Source: Mastigamoeba balamuthi | Taxonomy: Eukaryota > Evosea > Mastigamoebida > Mastigamoebidae | Assembly: GCA_902651635.1 (NCBI GenBank) | Contig: CACRSC010000048.1 | Span: 58,937-122,936, forward strand | Direction of reading: 5' to 3' | Length of the DNA stretch: 64,000 nt | Shown: one piece after another, positions 11,846-21,445 of the stretch | Layout: each line of letters begins with the position of its first letter | Numbering within the stretch: the stretch's first letter is position 1 | Program-made: the position numbers and the translations under genes | The notes under the pieces: model-generated | Database searches by the model: none | What the model saw: the letters and a program-made list of their open reading frames with translations, nothing else | Told to the model about the DNA's origin: nothing

Positions 11846-13457
11846 TGAGTGGGATGGGGGCTGTTTGTCGATTGCTTGCGGAGCTGTGGGGATTCAGATG
11901 ATTCAACGGATGTAGCAAACTGAGTCGTGATACGCAGCTCGATTACTATCACGCTGAAGTGATGTCATCTGCGGGTAGATCTACAGAAGGCGGTTAAAAC
12001 CCTGACTTAGAGGTCTCAATTGATTGAGAATGATGACCCGCGCGACACACGGGCAGAGATCGCCCAAGTGCCCCTCCGCCGACACGCCGGCTCAGAACCA
12101 CGCTAGAGAGCACGCGAGGCGACCTGTGTCCGCACGAGCACAACAGAGCCATGGCCTGGCGCCCCTGTGAATTTCTGTGACCTCTATCCATGGTGGAATT
12201 TATTAAGCTGTACACAATACAGAGGGAGATCTCTTTGCAGCCGAATTGGTTGCTGGCGCATGTTCCCCGACAGACAACCGCCATCGTCCCCTGTGGAGGC
12301 CTCAGGAGCAAAACCTCACGGACGGGCATCTGCTGTCCTTGGAGGCAGTCAGCGTAGTTGCCGCAGAGATGGGGCAACACGTTTATTTCCGGAAGTCAGC
12401 ATTTCGGGGCAGTCAGCCCTGTCTCTCACTCAGCCCTGCCTGGCCCCACATCCTCGCCTTCACGCCCGCTGCCGAGGCACTTGTAGCACACCGCAGTCCT
12501 CACCGCACATATGCTGCTAGCGTGGCTCGGTGATCTCGGTGCGAATGAAGGCGAGCTCGGCGATGCTTGGGGGGCAAGAGAGAGTGAGAGAAAAAGCCCC
12601 CCTCCCCAGCAGCACTGGAGCCGCGAACGACCTCCCGGGACCTTCTTGGTGGGCGCCGGGTCGCACCAACCTCCATCTCACTGTGCAACCACTCGCGGCA
12701 GTGCAATCAGTGAGTTTGCCAACTGCGCAAAGATGCTCTGCACCGTGCAGAACACGCAGGCCCCCGAGGCCGGGTGCGCGTGTGTTTGCGCGTGCGCGTG
12801 CGCCTGCTCAGCAGATGCCAGCCCCTGCGCACTGCGTCGTGTGTGCATGTAGTGCTCTGGGGCTCGTCCTGCCCCTGCTCTACAGCCTCTGCAGGCTCTG
12901 AGCCCATCTGTGTTCGTATGCTGTACTTCCTCCTGGGCTCGGCTCCAGCAGGTCTGTGGTGGTGACCGAGGACTGCTCGGGACAGGGGGTGTGCCTCTCG
13001 ATGTCGTGAGGCGATCCCAGTCCACTGAATTCTGCCTCAGCGCCGAGGGCTAGGAAGCAGCTGCAGCAACAGGGAGGGGAGAAGAAAAGAGGGGGGGGGG
13101 GCACTCAACGTGAGGTAGAGGGGGTTGCAGCTGCTGTGCTTCTCGTGGGAAGCTGGGCCGGGGGGTCCGAGCAGTGTAGCTGCACAGTCACAGTCCCGCA
13201 CAGCCTGTCGCCCAGGAGACCGGAGATGGGCCACTGGTACCCGTGTTGCTCGGCTCCGCAACAGTGGGCTTCTGCAGAGGTAGTGGTGCTTGCTGAGGTC
13301 GTGATAGTGGTGATACTGCTGCTGCTGGGGTGCTACTGCTACTACTGCTGCTGCTTCAGATGTGGTATCACTACTCTGCTGTAGCACGGCCAGACGTCAC
13401 CGCGGATCAGATAATCTGGCAGAGATTTCTTGGTTATTGCAAAAGAGCACTGCGGGC
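11846..13457. other. Long intergenic region
   Basis: Divergent spacer of 1.6 kb between the M60 gene and the C2-WW gene. Apart from the ubiquitin-hydrolase fragment at 12700-12812 I see no coding exon: short reading frames have unstable codon use. A G-run lies at 13092-13101. The region could hold 5' exons or untranslated leaders that cannot be recognised by eye. Confidence 0.4.
12700..12812 (-). pseudogene. Fragment of a ubiquitin-hydrolase gene
   Basis: The minus strand encodes AHPASGACVFCTVQSIFAQ, matching residue for residue the stretch following the catalytic box of the hydrolase at 31957 (its DNA at about 32096-32156). Similarity stops on both sides: downstream, at the GCGCAG end, the sequence becomes unrelated. 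No start codon, catalytic Cys box or His box is present, so this is a duplicated scrap rather than a gene. It lies 19 kb away and in the opposite orientation from the intact gene. Confidence 0.6.
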
Positions 13458-15617
13458 ATGAGCAAGTTCAAGGTCACCCTCTGCAACTTCAAGGCCACGT
13501 TGCGTGCCCCGCGCACCCTTGCCCCCCTCCCGCACACCCACAGAGCAGATATCGCGTGCCGTCCCTTGTGTCCGGGGCCCCTGGTGGCCGCTGGGCCCCA
13601 CACGCGCAGCACAGCCCTCACCTGCCCTCCCTCCCTCTGCTCTCCCCCCCCCTCTGCGCAGCGACCTGCCTGCTGGCGACTCCAACGGCCTCTCGGACCC
13701 CTACCTGCGCCTCAACTTCGACAACTACCGCAGGTCCAAGACGGACGTGGTCTCCAAAGGTCCGTGGGGGGCCACAGCCCTGCTGCCCTGCTGCCTCCAG
13801 CGCCCTCTGACCCCTGCGGCCCCTCCGCGTCTCGGCGCCACGTGGCTCCGCCGCCCCGGGACCTGCGCCACGTCGGCGGGCCCCACGCACAGCGCTCAAC
13901 CCGAAATGGAAGTTCGAGGGTGCGTGTCGTCAGCCCGCACCGCCGCCGTCGCCGTCGATTGACTCGGGGTTTGAAAATTCGGTTCCTTCACTTGGGCTCT
14001 GCAGACTCGTTTGTCTACGAGACGCGGTTCCTGGACAAGCTCGAGGCCAAGACCCTCGAGATCGGTCTGCGCCTCTCCTGCTTGCAGCGGCTCTGACAGA
14101 GCTGGCGCGCAGAGTGCTGGGACAAGGACCTGATCAAGAAGGACGACTTCCTGGGCAAGTGCTCTGTGACGCTGCACCAGCTCGCCACGGGCCCCGTCCA
14201 CCAGAAGCTCCTCCTGCGCGACGTGCGCTCCCTCCCCTCTCGCTGCAGGCCCTGGGCTCACGCTCGCCGCAGGGGACCAAGCCAGCGGGCACCGTCGAGT
14301 TTGACGCCAAGGTGCCCAAATCAATTGATTTCCGTCCTCTTCGCTGAGCACCTTGCCACGCGCGCGGGGGGTTTATCGCAGATGACGCACGTCTGCGAGG
14401 TCAAGGTGACGTTCAAGAGCGTGCGCATCGACCCGGGGCCGCTGCCGCCCGAGGCGCTGAGCCTCGAGTACGAGTTTGTGCCCGGGGGCTCTCCCGACGC
14501 CTCGATCCAGCACCCGCACCCGCGCGGCCGCTCCAGGCCCGGCGTGCTCAGCATCGAGGAGCTCGACCAGCTGGTGCTCTGCGCCGGCGTGGCGGACATG
14601 CTGACGGGCTCTGTGGCGCTGCGGCTGCGCGGGGCCAACGCCAACGCGGCCGGGGCGCTGCGCCTCGAGAGCGTCTTCACCACAGAGGGCAGCCGCCTGA
14701 CGCCCTTCTCGCTGCGCCTGGGGCCCGACCCCGTGGGCGTCTCGGGCAACGTGGCGTTCCAGGACGCCCCGCGCTACGCGCAGTTTGCCGAGGGCGTCAA
14801 CACGGAGCTGGGGGCCGAGGGCCGGCCGCTGGCCGCGTGGCTCCCGCTGCCCAGGGGCTTCACGCCCGTCGCGGCGCCCCACGCGGCCCCCGCGGCCCTG
14901 CACGCGGGTCCCCTGTCGCCCAGCACGTCCCCCGGGCTCCAGGGGGTCGGCTCGCCGCGGCTGCCGCCCGGGTGGAGCGCCGGGAGGACTCCGGACGGCC
15001 GCGTCTTCTACATCGACCACCAGAGCAAGAAGACGCAGTGGGAGCCCCCCGCGCAGGCCCCGGCCGCCGCCCAGGGCCAGGCGCGCAAGGCCAGCCCCCC
15101 GGCGGTGCCCCAGGTGCCCCACCTGCCCGTCTACGCCGCAGGGGCCGCCGCGGCCGCGCAGCTGCCCGCGGGGTGGGAGCAGGCGACGGCGCCGGACGGG
15201 CGCACGTACTACGTCGACCACAACACGCAGACGACGCACTGGAGGCCGCCCGGCGGCGCCAAGCAGCTGGCGAGCCCCCCGGTGTCGCCGCACGGCAGCG
15301 GCAGCGGCAGGGGCGCTGCGGCGAGCGCGTTGCCGCCCGGGTGGCAGGAGGCGACGGCACCGGACGGGCGCAAGTACTACGTCGACCACAACACGCAGAC
15401 GACGCACTGGACCCCGCCGGTGGCCCCCCTGTCGTCGCCGCCGCCGCACTACGCGGGGCACAGCGGCGCGGGGCCGGTGCCGCTGCCGCAGGGGTGGGAG
15501 GAGCGACGGGACGAGAGCGGGCGGGTGTACTACGCCGACACGGTCAACAAGAGGACGCAGTGGGAGCACCCGGGGCTGCAGGCCGCCCAGCAGCACAAGC
15601 ACCACCACCACTGCTAG
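13458..15617 (+). CDS. C2 domain plus four WW domains
   Basis: Seven exons (13458-13498, 13662-13759, 13893-13919, 14005-14064, 14113-14222, 14249-14311, 14382-15617) give 544 residues. The N-terminal C2 domain shows [23 protein letters not shown] and [15 protein letters not shown], a calcium/phospholipid-binding pattern with the Asp loops. A middle domain of unknown type follows. Four WW domains start near residues 327, 394, 450 and 501, each with two Trp (for example [20 protein letters not shown]). These bind proline motifs. C2 plus multiple WW is the front half of NEDD4-type ligases, but no HECT domain follows: the protein ends in a His-rich HKHHHHC tail. It is therefore probably an adaptor bringing PPxY partners to membranes. 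The intron at 14312 carries the palindrome AAATCAATTGATTT right after its donor. Confidence 0.8.
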
Positions 15618-15928
15618 CGGGGCGAGGTCCCCTCTGTACAACGATTGGCAGTGCCTCGCGGGCGCTCTGAGCTCGCGTTGATCGAGTTGGCCGTTGCGTC
15701 TGCGCGTGCGGGGTAACGGAGCCGAGAGCAGCGCCACTGGCAGGACCGCTGCCGATGCCGCACGCCAGCTCAGCGGTTTGCCACTGGTGGGAGCGGGCCG
15801 GGGCGAGTTCCCTCTTGGCAATGAACGAGTGTGCCACAGGCGCGAATGACTCGCTCTGTTCGAGTCTTTTCTCTTGGTGCACTCAATCATGTGAGCAGCG
15901 CCATGCCCGCCATCGACGAGCAGATAGT
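15618..15928. other. Intergenic, with a short duplicated segment
   Basis: The segment about 15718-15765 resembles 21014-21066 (shared GAGAGCAGC...CACTGGCAGG core), so it belongs to the same set of segmental copies as the neighbouring pseudogene. No gene seen. Confidence 0.4.
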
Positions 15929-16262
15929 CCACTTCACGAGCTGTGCGATGCGCATCGCAGCATTGCAAGGGCTGGAGCGACCCTGCGAACGGGGCGTGCC
16001 GGTTGTGTAGTTCCGGGCCAGCTTGCAGCACTCGGGGAGTCTCCACCGAGAAGAGAAAGTAGTTCCCATGCACGATGCAACACGGCCCTTCCACCGGAGG
16101 TGTTTTCCTTTCCCAGAGACACGGGCAAGCAAGAGGAGCCAGCGGCAGCATCCGTGGCGACTCACAGTCTCTAGTCAGAGATGACAGCACCAGCAAACCT
16201 CCGCAGACAAGCATCGAGTCGGTGGCGCCCGGGGGTTGTCAGAGGAGAAGTGCCCTCTCAAC
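15929..16262 (+). pseudogene. Decayed copy of the tandem membrane-protein family
   Basis: 15929-16066 matches the leader repeat found before family genes at 18899 and 21265 (CACTTAACGAGCTGCGC type start, GGTTCCGG core, CACCGAGAA end). From about 16070 the sequence resembles the 3' coding part of the family: ATGCAACACGGCCC, GTGGCGACTCACAG, then GACAAGCATCGAGTCGGTGG, the DNA for the QTSIESAG repeat. The exons for the N-terminus, the Cys-rich signature and the membrane segment are missing and the frame is broken. This is a truncated relic about 3 kb upstream of the first intact member. Confidence 0.6.
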
Positions 16263-16384
16263 AGTCCCTGGTGTTCGTGAGCTCGCACTGACAGAATGCC
16301 GTTGAGTGTGGTATAAGTAATTTACATCTCTGATACGGGACCTGTTTGAGTGTGAAAGCAAACCAATCAGCAATCCTGTATCGG

Positions 16385-18763
16385 TCAAACATGAGAGCAA
16401 TCATTATTGAGCTTTCCGAGCCAATTAACATGTTGGCAGTCCCCATCAGTGAGGCAGCGCCGGTCCCCGGCATGGCAGAAGATCCCACGCCCCTGTTCAC
16501 AGTCAGCTGATGTGCTGCATCCCTGCCATCTGTCCGGTACAGTACTGCAGTCCGTGGTGCGGTTCCCGAGCCTGTTGGCCCTATCACACTCGGAATATGT
16601 CAGACAGCGCCTATCTCCCGCATGACACGTGAGGTTTTGCCCGGCAACACAGTCTCCAGAGGTGGAACAGCCTTCCCAGTGAGCAACAGACCCTGCACAC
16701 CTTCCAGTAGCTATGTTGAAATCACGGCCATTTTCGCACTTGCAGGCAGTATTTCCCCTTACAACAGTGCAGCAGACAATTCTTCCATCACGTGGAGAAC
16801 ACGTGGTATGGGACAGAATAGATTCGACCATGTCCATGATCAGATTGGCTTGCCGTGCGAATCCGGGGCCAGAATCGTACCAGAAATCCAGTCCACTGAG
16901 TTGCCACTGGTCGCCGTTGACAGAGAACTCAGAGGTATAGACTTCAGTCCCCTGAGGGATGGATCAATGATACCTGACTTATTACCATCAGAAAAGCCAA
17001 ATTCTATTGCGCAGAGCCCCAGCTGGAAAAACCACATAGAAACAGTGGAGACCCGCCTGCCAATACTGCCAATGTCCACGAACACACCCTTGGCAGGGTC
17101 CGGGAACATGAACCCGCTTAGTTTGTCACCTGGTACGCTGACTAGAAATGCTACAAGTCCACCATATTTACTTTCGATATGAATGCTGTCGATCGCCCCT
17201 GGGGTTCCCTTCCTGAACTCAGGCAAGGCGTCCCTCTTTGCATCATAGTCCACCCACTTCCTCAGAGTCATTTCGCCAAAGGGACCAGCAGTCATAGAGT
17301 GAAACACCAAGTCGGACAGTGGAGGATTCGGCGTCATGGTATTGACCAGGTACTTGCGTAGCTGGAACGCCGGCATCAGCATCTCATGGACGCCCTCGAA
17401 CCATATTTTGTTGTTGATGGCATGGCACGAGTTATTCATCAGAGGCATGGCAACAGACTCCCACTCGGGCCGGGGGCTGTCTGGGTGGTTGTCAAACACA
17501 TCGAAAAACGGCATTGCATTCCTATCATGCAGGTCCCAGGCCTGCGCAGTCATCTCGTACATATCGCCCTGCGTCCACGGGCTTGCGTGCTTCCACACGC
17601 GGTACTGGCAGTGGACAAACTGGCTGCTGGTTCTCCAGGCTTTCCACTTGAGATAGGCTGAGTTGAGGATCCTGACATAGCGATTGTATGTGCTCGACAT
17701 CACCTCGTGGCAGGCTGTCTGATTCAGGCCACCAGGCATCTCGTGGCAATAGACTGATAGCTGTGCTAGGTGGAGATGCCCGGTGGTCACAACCAGCGGA
17801 ATCAGAGACTCGATGTGATCGTCCCTCTCCAAGGGGCTGAGCAGACCCGAGTCGGTCAACGCAATTGTATCAAACAGCGCACTCCATGGCAGAGCAAGCT
17901 GGCGGATCAAGTCGAGTTTGTGCACCAGAGCCTGGAGAACACACCTGGCTTCAGAAACCTTGTCCCTCAGGTGCTGCTCGTCGACCATCGAGGCCACCTG
18001 GGGTGCGATCTGCTCGAAGATATCTTGGGGTGTCTGCCAGATGTGGGAGACGACCCAGGCGAGTGCTCTTGGGGTTATCGACGCAGGAGCAGACAGCAGG
18101 GTTTTCATTGCCGAGCTCAGTGCACACAGCTCTGCCGACCACGGGAGATCAAGTGGGGCTCCACTTCGAGGGTTCTGGTGACCTGCAGGAGCTCCGTAGC
18201 AGTGCGCAGGCGACCCGTCTGCGTCTGACCACTGTGCCGTGCAGCGCCCGCAGACGTCCATCGCGCAGAGGGCCTGGGGATGTCCGGGGCACGTGGAGAC
18301 CGCGCACAGGTCGGAGCAGTTGCGCACATTCTCCGGGGCACAGCCGAGCACCGCGGAGCACGTGGCTGCCGACCCGTCGGGGCGCGACCACACGGCTGAG
18401 CACGCCCCGCAGTGGTCCACGTGGCACACAGCCAGAGGGTCGCCCAGGCACGTCGACACGGCGCACACCTCCTTGTCGGCACAGACGCACGAGGGCTGGG
18501 CAGGCGGGCAGCCCAGGCAGTCCAGCACAGCAGTCTCCTTGCCAGGGTAGGTCCACACGCTGATGACGTCGCCACGCTGGGTCGTCACGTTGCTGCAGAG
18601 AGCGCCGGGCACCGAGGAGCACAGGCGGGGGCTGCACGACCCGAGAGCCCTCCGCGTGCCGCCTGACCCCGGGAGGCCCGAGGCCAGCAGAGCCGCGATC
18701 TGCCAGCAGGGGAGGGTCAGCGGCCACAGGGGTGCTCACGTACGAGGAGAGGGGCCACAGCAT
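16385..18763 (-). CDS. Large secreted cysteine-rich protein, unknown family
   Basis: Exons 18763-18740, 18699-16986 and 16941-16385 give 764 residues with closed phases. A signal peptide is formed across the first junction (MLWPLSSY then IAALLASGLPG). Next come paired Cys-rich repeats (CAVSTCLGDPLAVCHVDHCG and CAVSTCPGHPQALCAMDVCG), a large Cys-poor region of about 450 residues containing WKAWRTSSQF and QLSGLDFWYDSGP, and a C-terminal pair of repeats with CHAGDRRCLT. No membrane anchor is seen, so it is likely secreted or wall-bound. I do not recognise the family. The 44-nt intron at 16942-16985 (donor GTAATAAG) replaces an apparent frameshift. Codon use is visibly less GC-biased than in neighbours, which may indicate recent transfer or rapid evolution. 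Confidence 0.6.
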
Positions 18764-18898
18764 GCGGTGGCGATCGCGCCATCCTTGAGTACGGGAATGG
18801 CGCAGGAGCAGAAACAGGAGCAGATTTCCTTGCTGGAGAGATGAGGTGGAGGCAAACGGTGTGTTGGGGAGATGCCCGCTGTAGAGAAGCAGAGAACT

Positions 18899-19030
18899 CA
18901 CTTGACGAGCTGCGCGAGCTGTGAATGTGCACCAAAGCATAGCAAGGGCTGGGGCGCCCCCCTGTGCAGGGCGTGCCGGTTCCGCGGTTCCGGATACTGC
19001 CTGTAGTCCCACCGAGAAAAATCAGAGATA
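18899..19030 (+). repeat. Leader repeat of the tandem family
   Basis: About 130 nt beginning CTTGACGAGCTGCGCGAGCT and ending CACCGAGAAAAATCAGAG. Related copies lie at 15929-16066, 21265-21410 and, more weakly, 27870-28090, each just before a family member or relic. It therefore looks like a co-duplicated promoter or leader. Confidence 0.55.
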
Positions 19031-19068
19031 GGATCCCACAGCCTGTAAAACAAACACTGAAGACGACG

Positions 19069-20000
19069 ATGATTGTCTCTGCCCTCTACTCCGCCGAGGC
19101 TGTGCGCACTGTCTCTCCCCCAGCATTCTCCTGTGTCCCCGCACTGCTCACTGCACCGTGGGCGTGGGCCAGTTGGTTGCCTCGCTCCTCATCCTCCAAT
19201 ACGTCTCCTGGGGACCAGGTCTGTTCCAAACCTGAACCCCCACCCCATCCGCGCCTCTCACTCGCCTTCCACCCACAGAGCCGCTGGCACTGGCAGCCTC
19301 TGCCGACAGCAACCCCCTCGCCCCCTCTGCCCTCGCAGTGCCACAGCAGCTGCGAAGCCCAGGCAGCAGCTGCGGTGCCACGGGCGTCGCCTGCGCTGTG
19401 GCCCGCTTCGCTGGCACCCTCGCCGAGCACATGCCCCTGCTGCAGCCTGTCACCCTGCCGCTGTGGGTGGTGGCCCTGATGCTCCTCGGCAACGTCCCGC
19501 TGGTGGCCCTGGCCCTCCTCGGCGAGCCCCCGCTCGTGTGGGGCATCCTCGCGTATCACAGGCACATGCCACGCCGCTGTGCTGTGCTGGCAGTGGCGGC
19601 TGTTTCAAGGGGAATGGCTGCGGTCAACAGGTGGGCGACCTGGCTGGCCGCACAGCACCTACAGGCCCAGGGGCTGCTCTCCGCGAGCGCAGCCTCGGAG
19701 ATCTGCAGGGCGGCGGCTCTGGCAACTCCCAGCGGCATGCCCAAGGGCTCGATGCAGCACGGGCCTGCCCTGCCGGCCCCTCTGGTGCTGCCCATGGGCC
19801 ATCCAGAAGAGCTGGCGGCGACGTCCGCGGTGACGCACAGCCCCACGTCAGAGATGCCAGCACCCCCGGCTCAGCCTCAGCAGACAAGCATCGAGTCGGC
19901 GGGTGTGCCTGGGGGTTGCCAGGCCGATGTGCCAGCAGCACACGAGGTCATGGGCTCCAAACCACAGAACCAGAACGACAGCAGTGGAGTGGCGCTGTAG
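19069..20000 (+). CDS. Tandem membrane-protein family, member 1
   Basis: Exons 19069-19101, 19173-19218 and 19279-20000 encode 266 residues. The N-terminus, MIVSALYSAEA joined to LVASLLILQYVSW, is a signal or anchor helix split by a phase-0 intron; the second intron is phase 1. Exon 3 has the family signature CGATGVACAVARFA, then a clear membrane segment (WVVALMLLGNVPLVALALL) and a hydrophilic tail with one copy of the HSPTSEM...QTSIESAGVPGG repeat. Family unknown: the architecture suggests a small bitopic surface or endomembrane protein. The stop is earlier than in member 2, whose C-terminal coding sequence corresponds to 3' flank here (about 20000-20080). Spacing and shared leader indicate tandem duplication. 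Confidence 0.6.
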
Positions 20001-20915
20001 CGCGGCGGGGCGACAGTAATATCACAGAGCCGATGATCGGCTTCTAAGCCAGCGCCTGCCCAGTGCAGCGCCCTCATGAATAGCGCCCACACTGGTTCAG
20101 AAGAACACTACTGTGCAAACACAAGTAAGTTGCCCCAGTCCTGTTAGCACCAGAGCCACATCCACGAATAAAACAATAGATACTACTACAAGAGAGCTCC
20201 TCTGCGGCTGCACAGTGCACGGATGAGATGTCTGTGGGCTGCAGGCTGCGCAACAGCACATGCCCCACCATCACAGCTTGCGGCCCTCTCTCTGTACAAC
20301 GATTCCGCAAATTTCACCACGCACCTGTGCGGGAGCTCAGATAGTCCATCGATGTGTGATGGTGGTGGGGAGGCATATGTGCTGATTCATCTGCAAATCA
20401 CCCGACCCTGCACTAGCCGACTGCTCCGACGTGCAGGGCAAGCCCAGAGAGGGCCTGCTGCAGAGACCCTGCCCCGCTGTGCCCCGCCATATGACCGTGC
20501 ACCTCCTTGACTGGCAACCAGGCAGGTCCTTGCCCAGGCCCTGCCCATGAGCGGTCCTCGTTGTGGTAATGGCTGCATTGGTGGTTGTGTCGGGCACGTC
20601 CCGATGCCGAGGGCACCGTGGTGGTGCACCCAGCATTGCTCTGGACAGCCTTCTATGTGCTTCTGGTGGCTTGGAATTGAGGAGCAGCAACACACCTGAC
20701 AACACCCGCATTCCCCATGCAGCGCACGCCTTAGGCACACAGGCAGGCCGATATCCACTGCTTACCCCATCTCATGGCAGGATTCCTGTTGACTTCTCGC
20801 AAATGATCCCTCTCCATTTTGACGATATTTTCCGTTACCACAAACTGAGAATCGGAATTTAGATTCAATTGGAGGCGGGGAGGTTGGTTGGAATGTCGGG
20901 TGGGTTGGTGGTCTG

Positions 20916-20990
20916 ACCCACACGGGTTCTTAACCCTGGATTCGGTCTGGCATTTCCCCCTCCCCCCCGCTGTGTGTCGGGACACGGCGA
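20916..20990 (+). repeat. Dispersed repeat, copy 1
   Basis: About 75 nt containing GACCCACACGGGTTCTTAAC and CGCTGTGTGTCGGGACA. A second copy in the same orientation is at 26030-26112, next to the recombinase element. Possible end or solo remnant of a mobile element. Confidence 0.55.
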
Positions 20991-21094
20991 GTCTGTTTTA
21001 CGACTCAGGCTCTTATGAGAGAGCAGCACTGGCCACTGGCAGGCCCACCGCCAATGCTGCACACCAGAATGTCGCCTCGGCCCCCCTCTCTCCC

Positions 21095-21210
21095 TCCCTC
21101 TGCTCTCAACTTCGACAACAACGTCGGCGGGACCCACGCGCAGCGCTCCCCCCGAAATGGAAGATCGAGGGTGAGTATCGTCAGCCCGCACCGTCGCCGT
21201 CGTAGTCGGT
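21095..21210 (+). pseudogene. Fragment of the C2-WW gene
   Basis: Contains CTCAACTTCGACAACAACGT, then ACGCGCAGCGCTCCCCCCG and GAAATGGAAGATCGAGGGTG, followed by CGTCAGCCCGCACC. This matches parts of exon 2, exon 3 and the start of the following intron of the gene at 13458 (13707-13725 and 13880-13950), with the sequence between deleted. It is not flanked by other parts of that gene, so it is a duplicated scrap. Confidence 0.6.
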
Positions 21211-21445
21211 TGACTCTGAGTTTACTGTTGGCCCCGGCGCCCCGGTGTCGACGAGTGGAGAATTCCACTTAACGAGCTGCGCCAGCTGTGCGGTGCGCTG
21301 CAGCATTGCGAGGGCTGGAGTGCCCCTGTGAACGGGGCCGGCTGGCTGTGTGGTTCCGGGTACTGCCCAGCAGCAGTAGGGGATGGATCCGCACCGAGAA
21401 AAATCAGAGGTAACCACAACGTCAACACACGCCCTGTGGAAGACG

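Larger units (their letters stand above)
20001..21445. other. Intergenic with duplicated pieces
   Basis: The start (20050-20170) matches the 3' flank of member 2 (23065-23160), showing segmental duplication. Further on are a short repeat (20916-20990), a fragment of the C2-WW gene (21095-21210) and the leader repeat (21265-21410). The part from 20300 to 20860 shows nothing I can name. Confidence 0.5.

Noticed and set aside
16838-16842. Apparent frameshift splitting the Cys-rich gene
   Set aside because: A 44-nt intron (16942-16985) with donor GTAATAAG joins the two frames and gives continuous, plausible protein.
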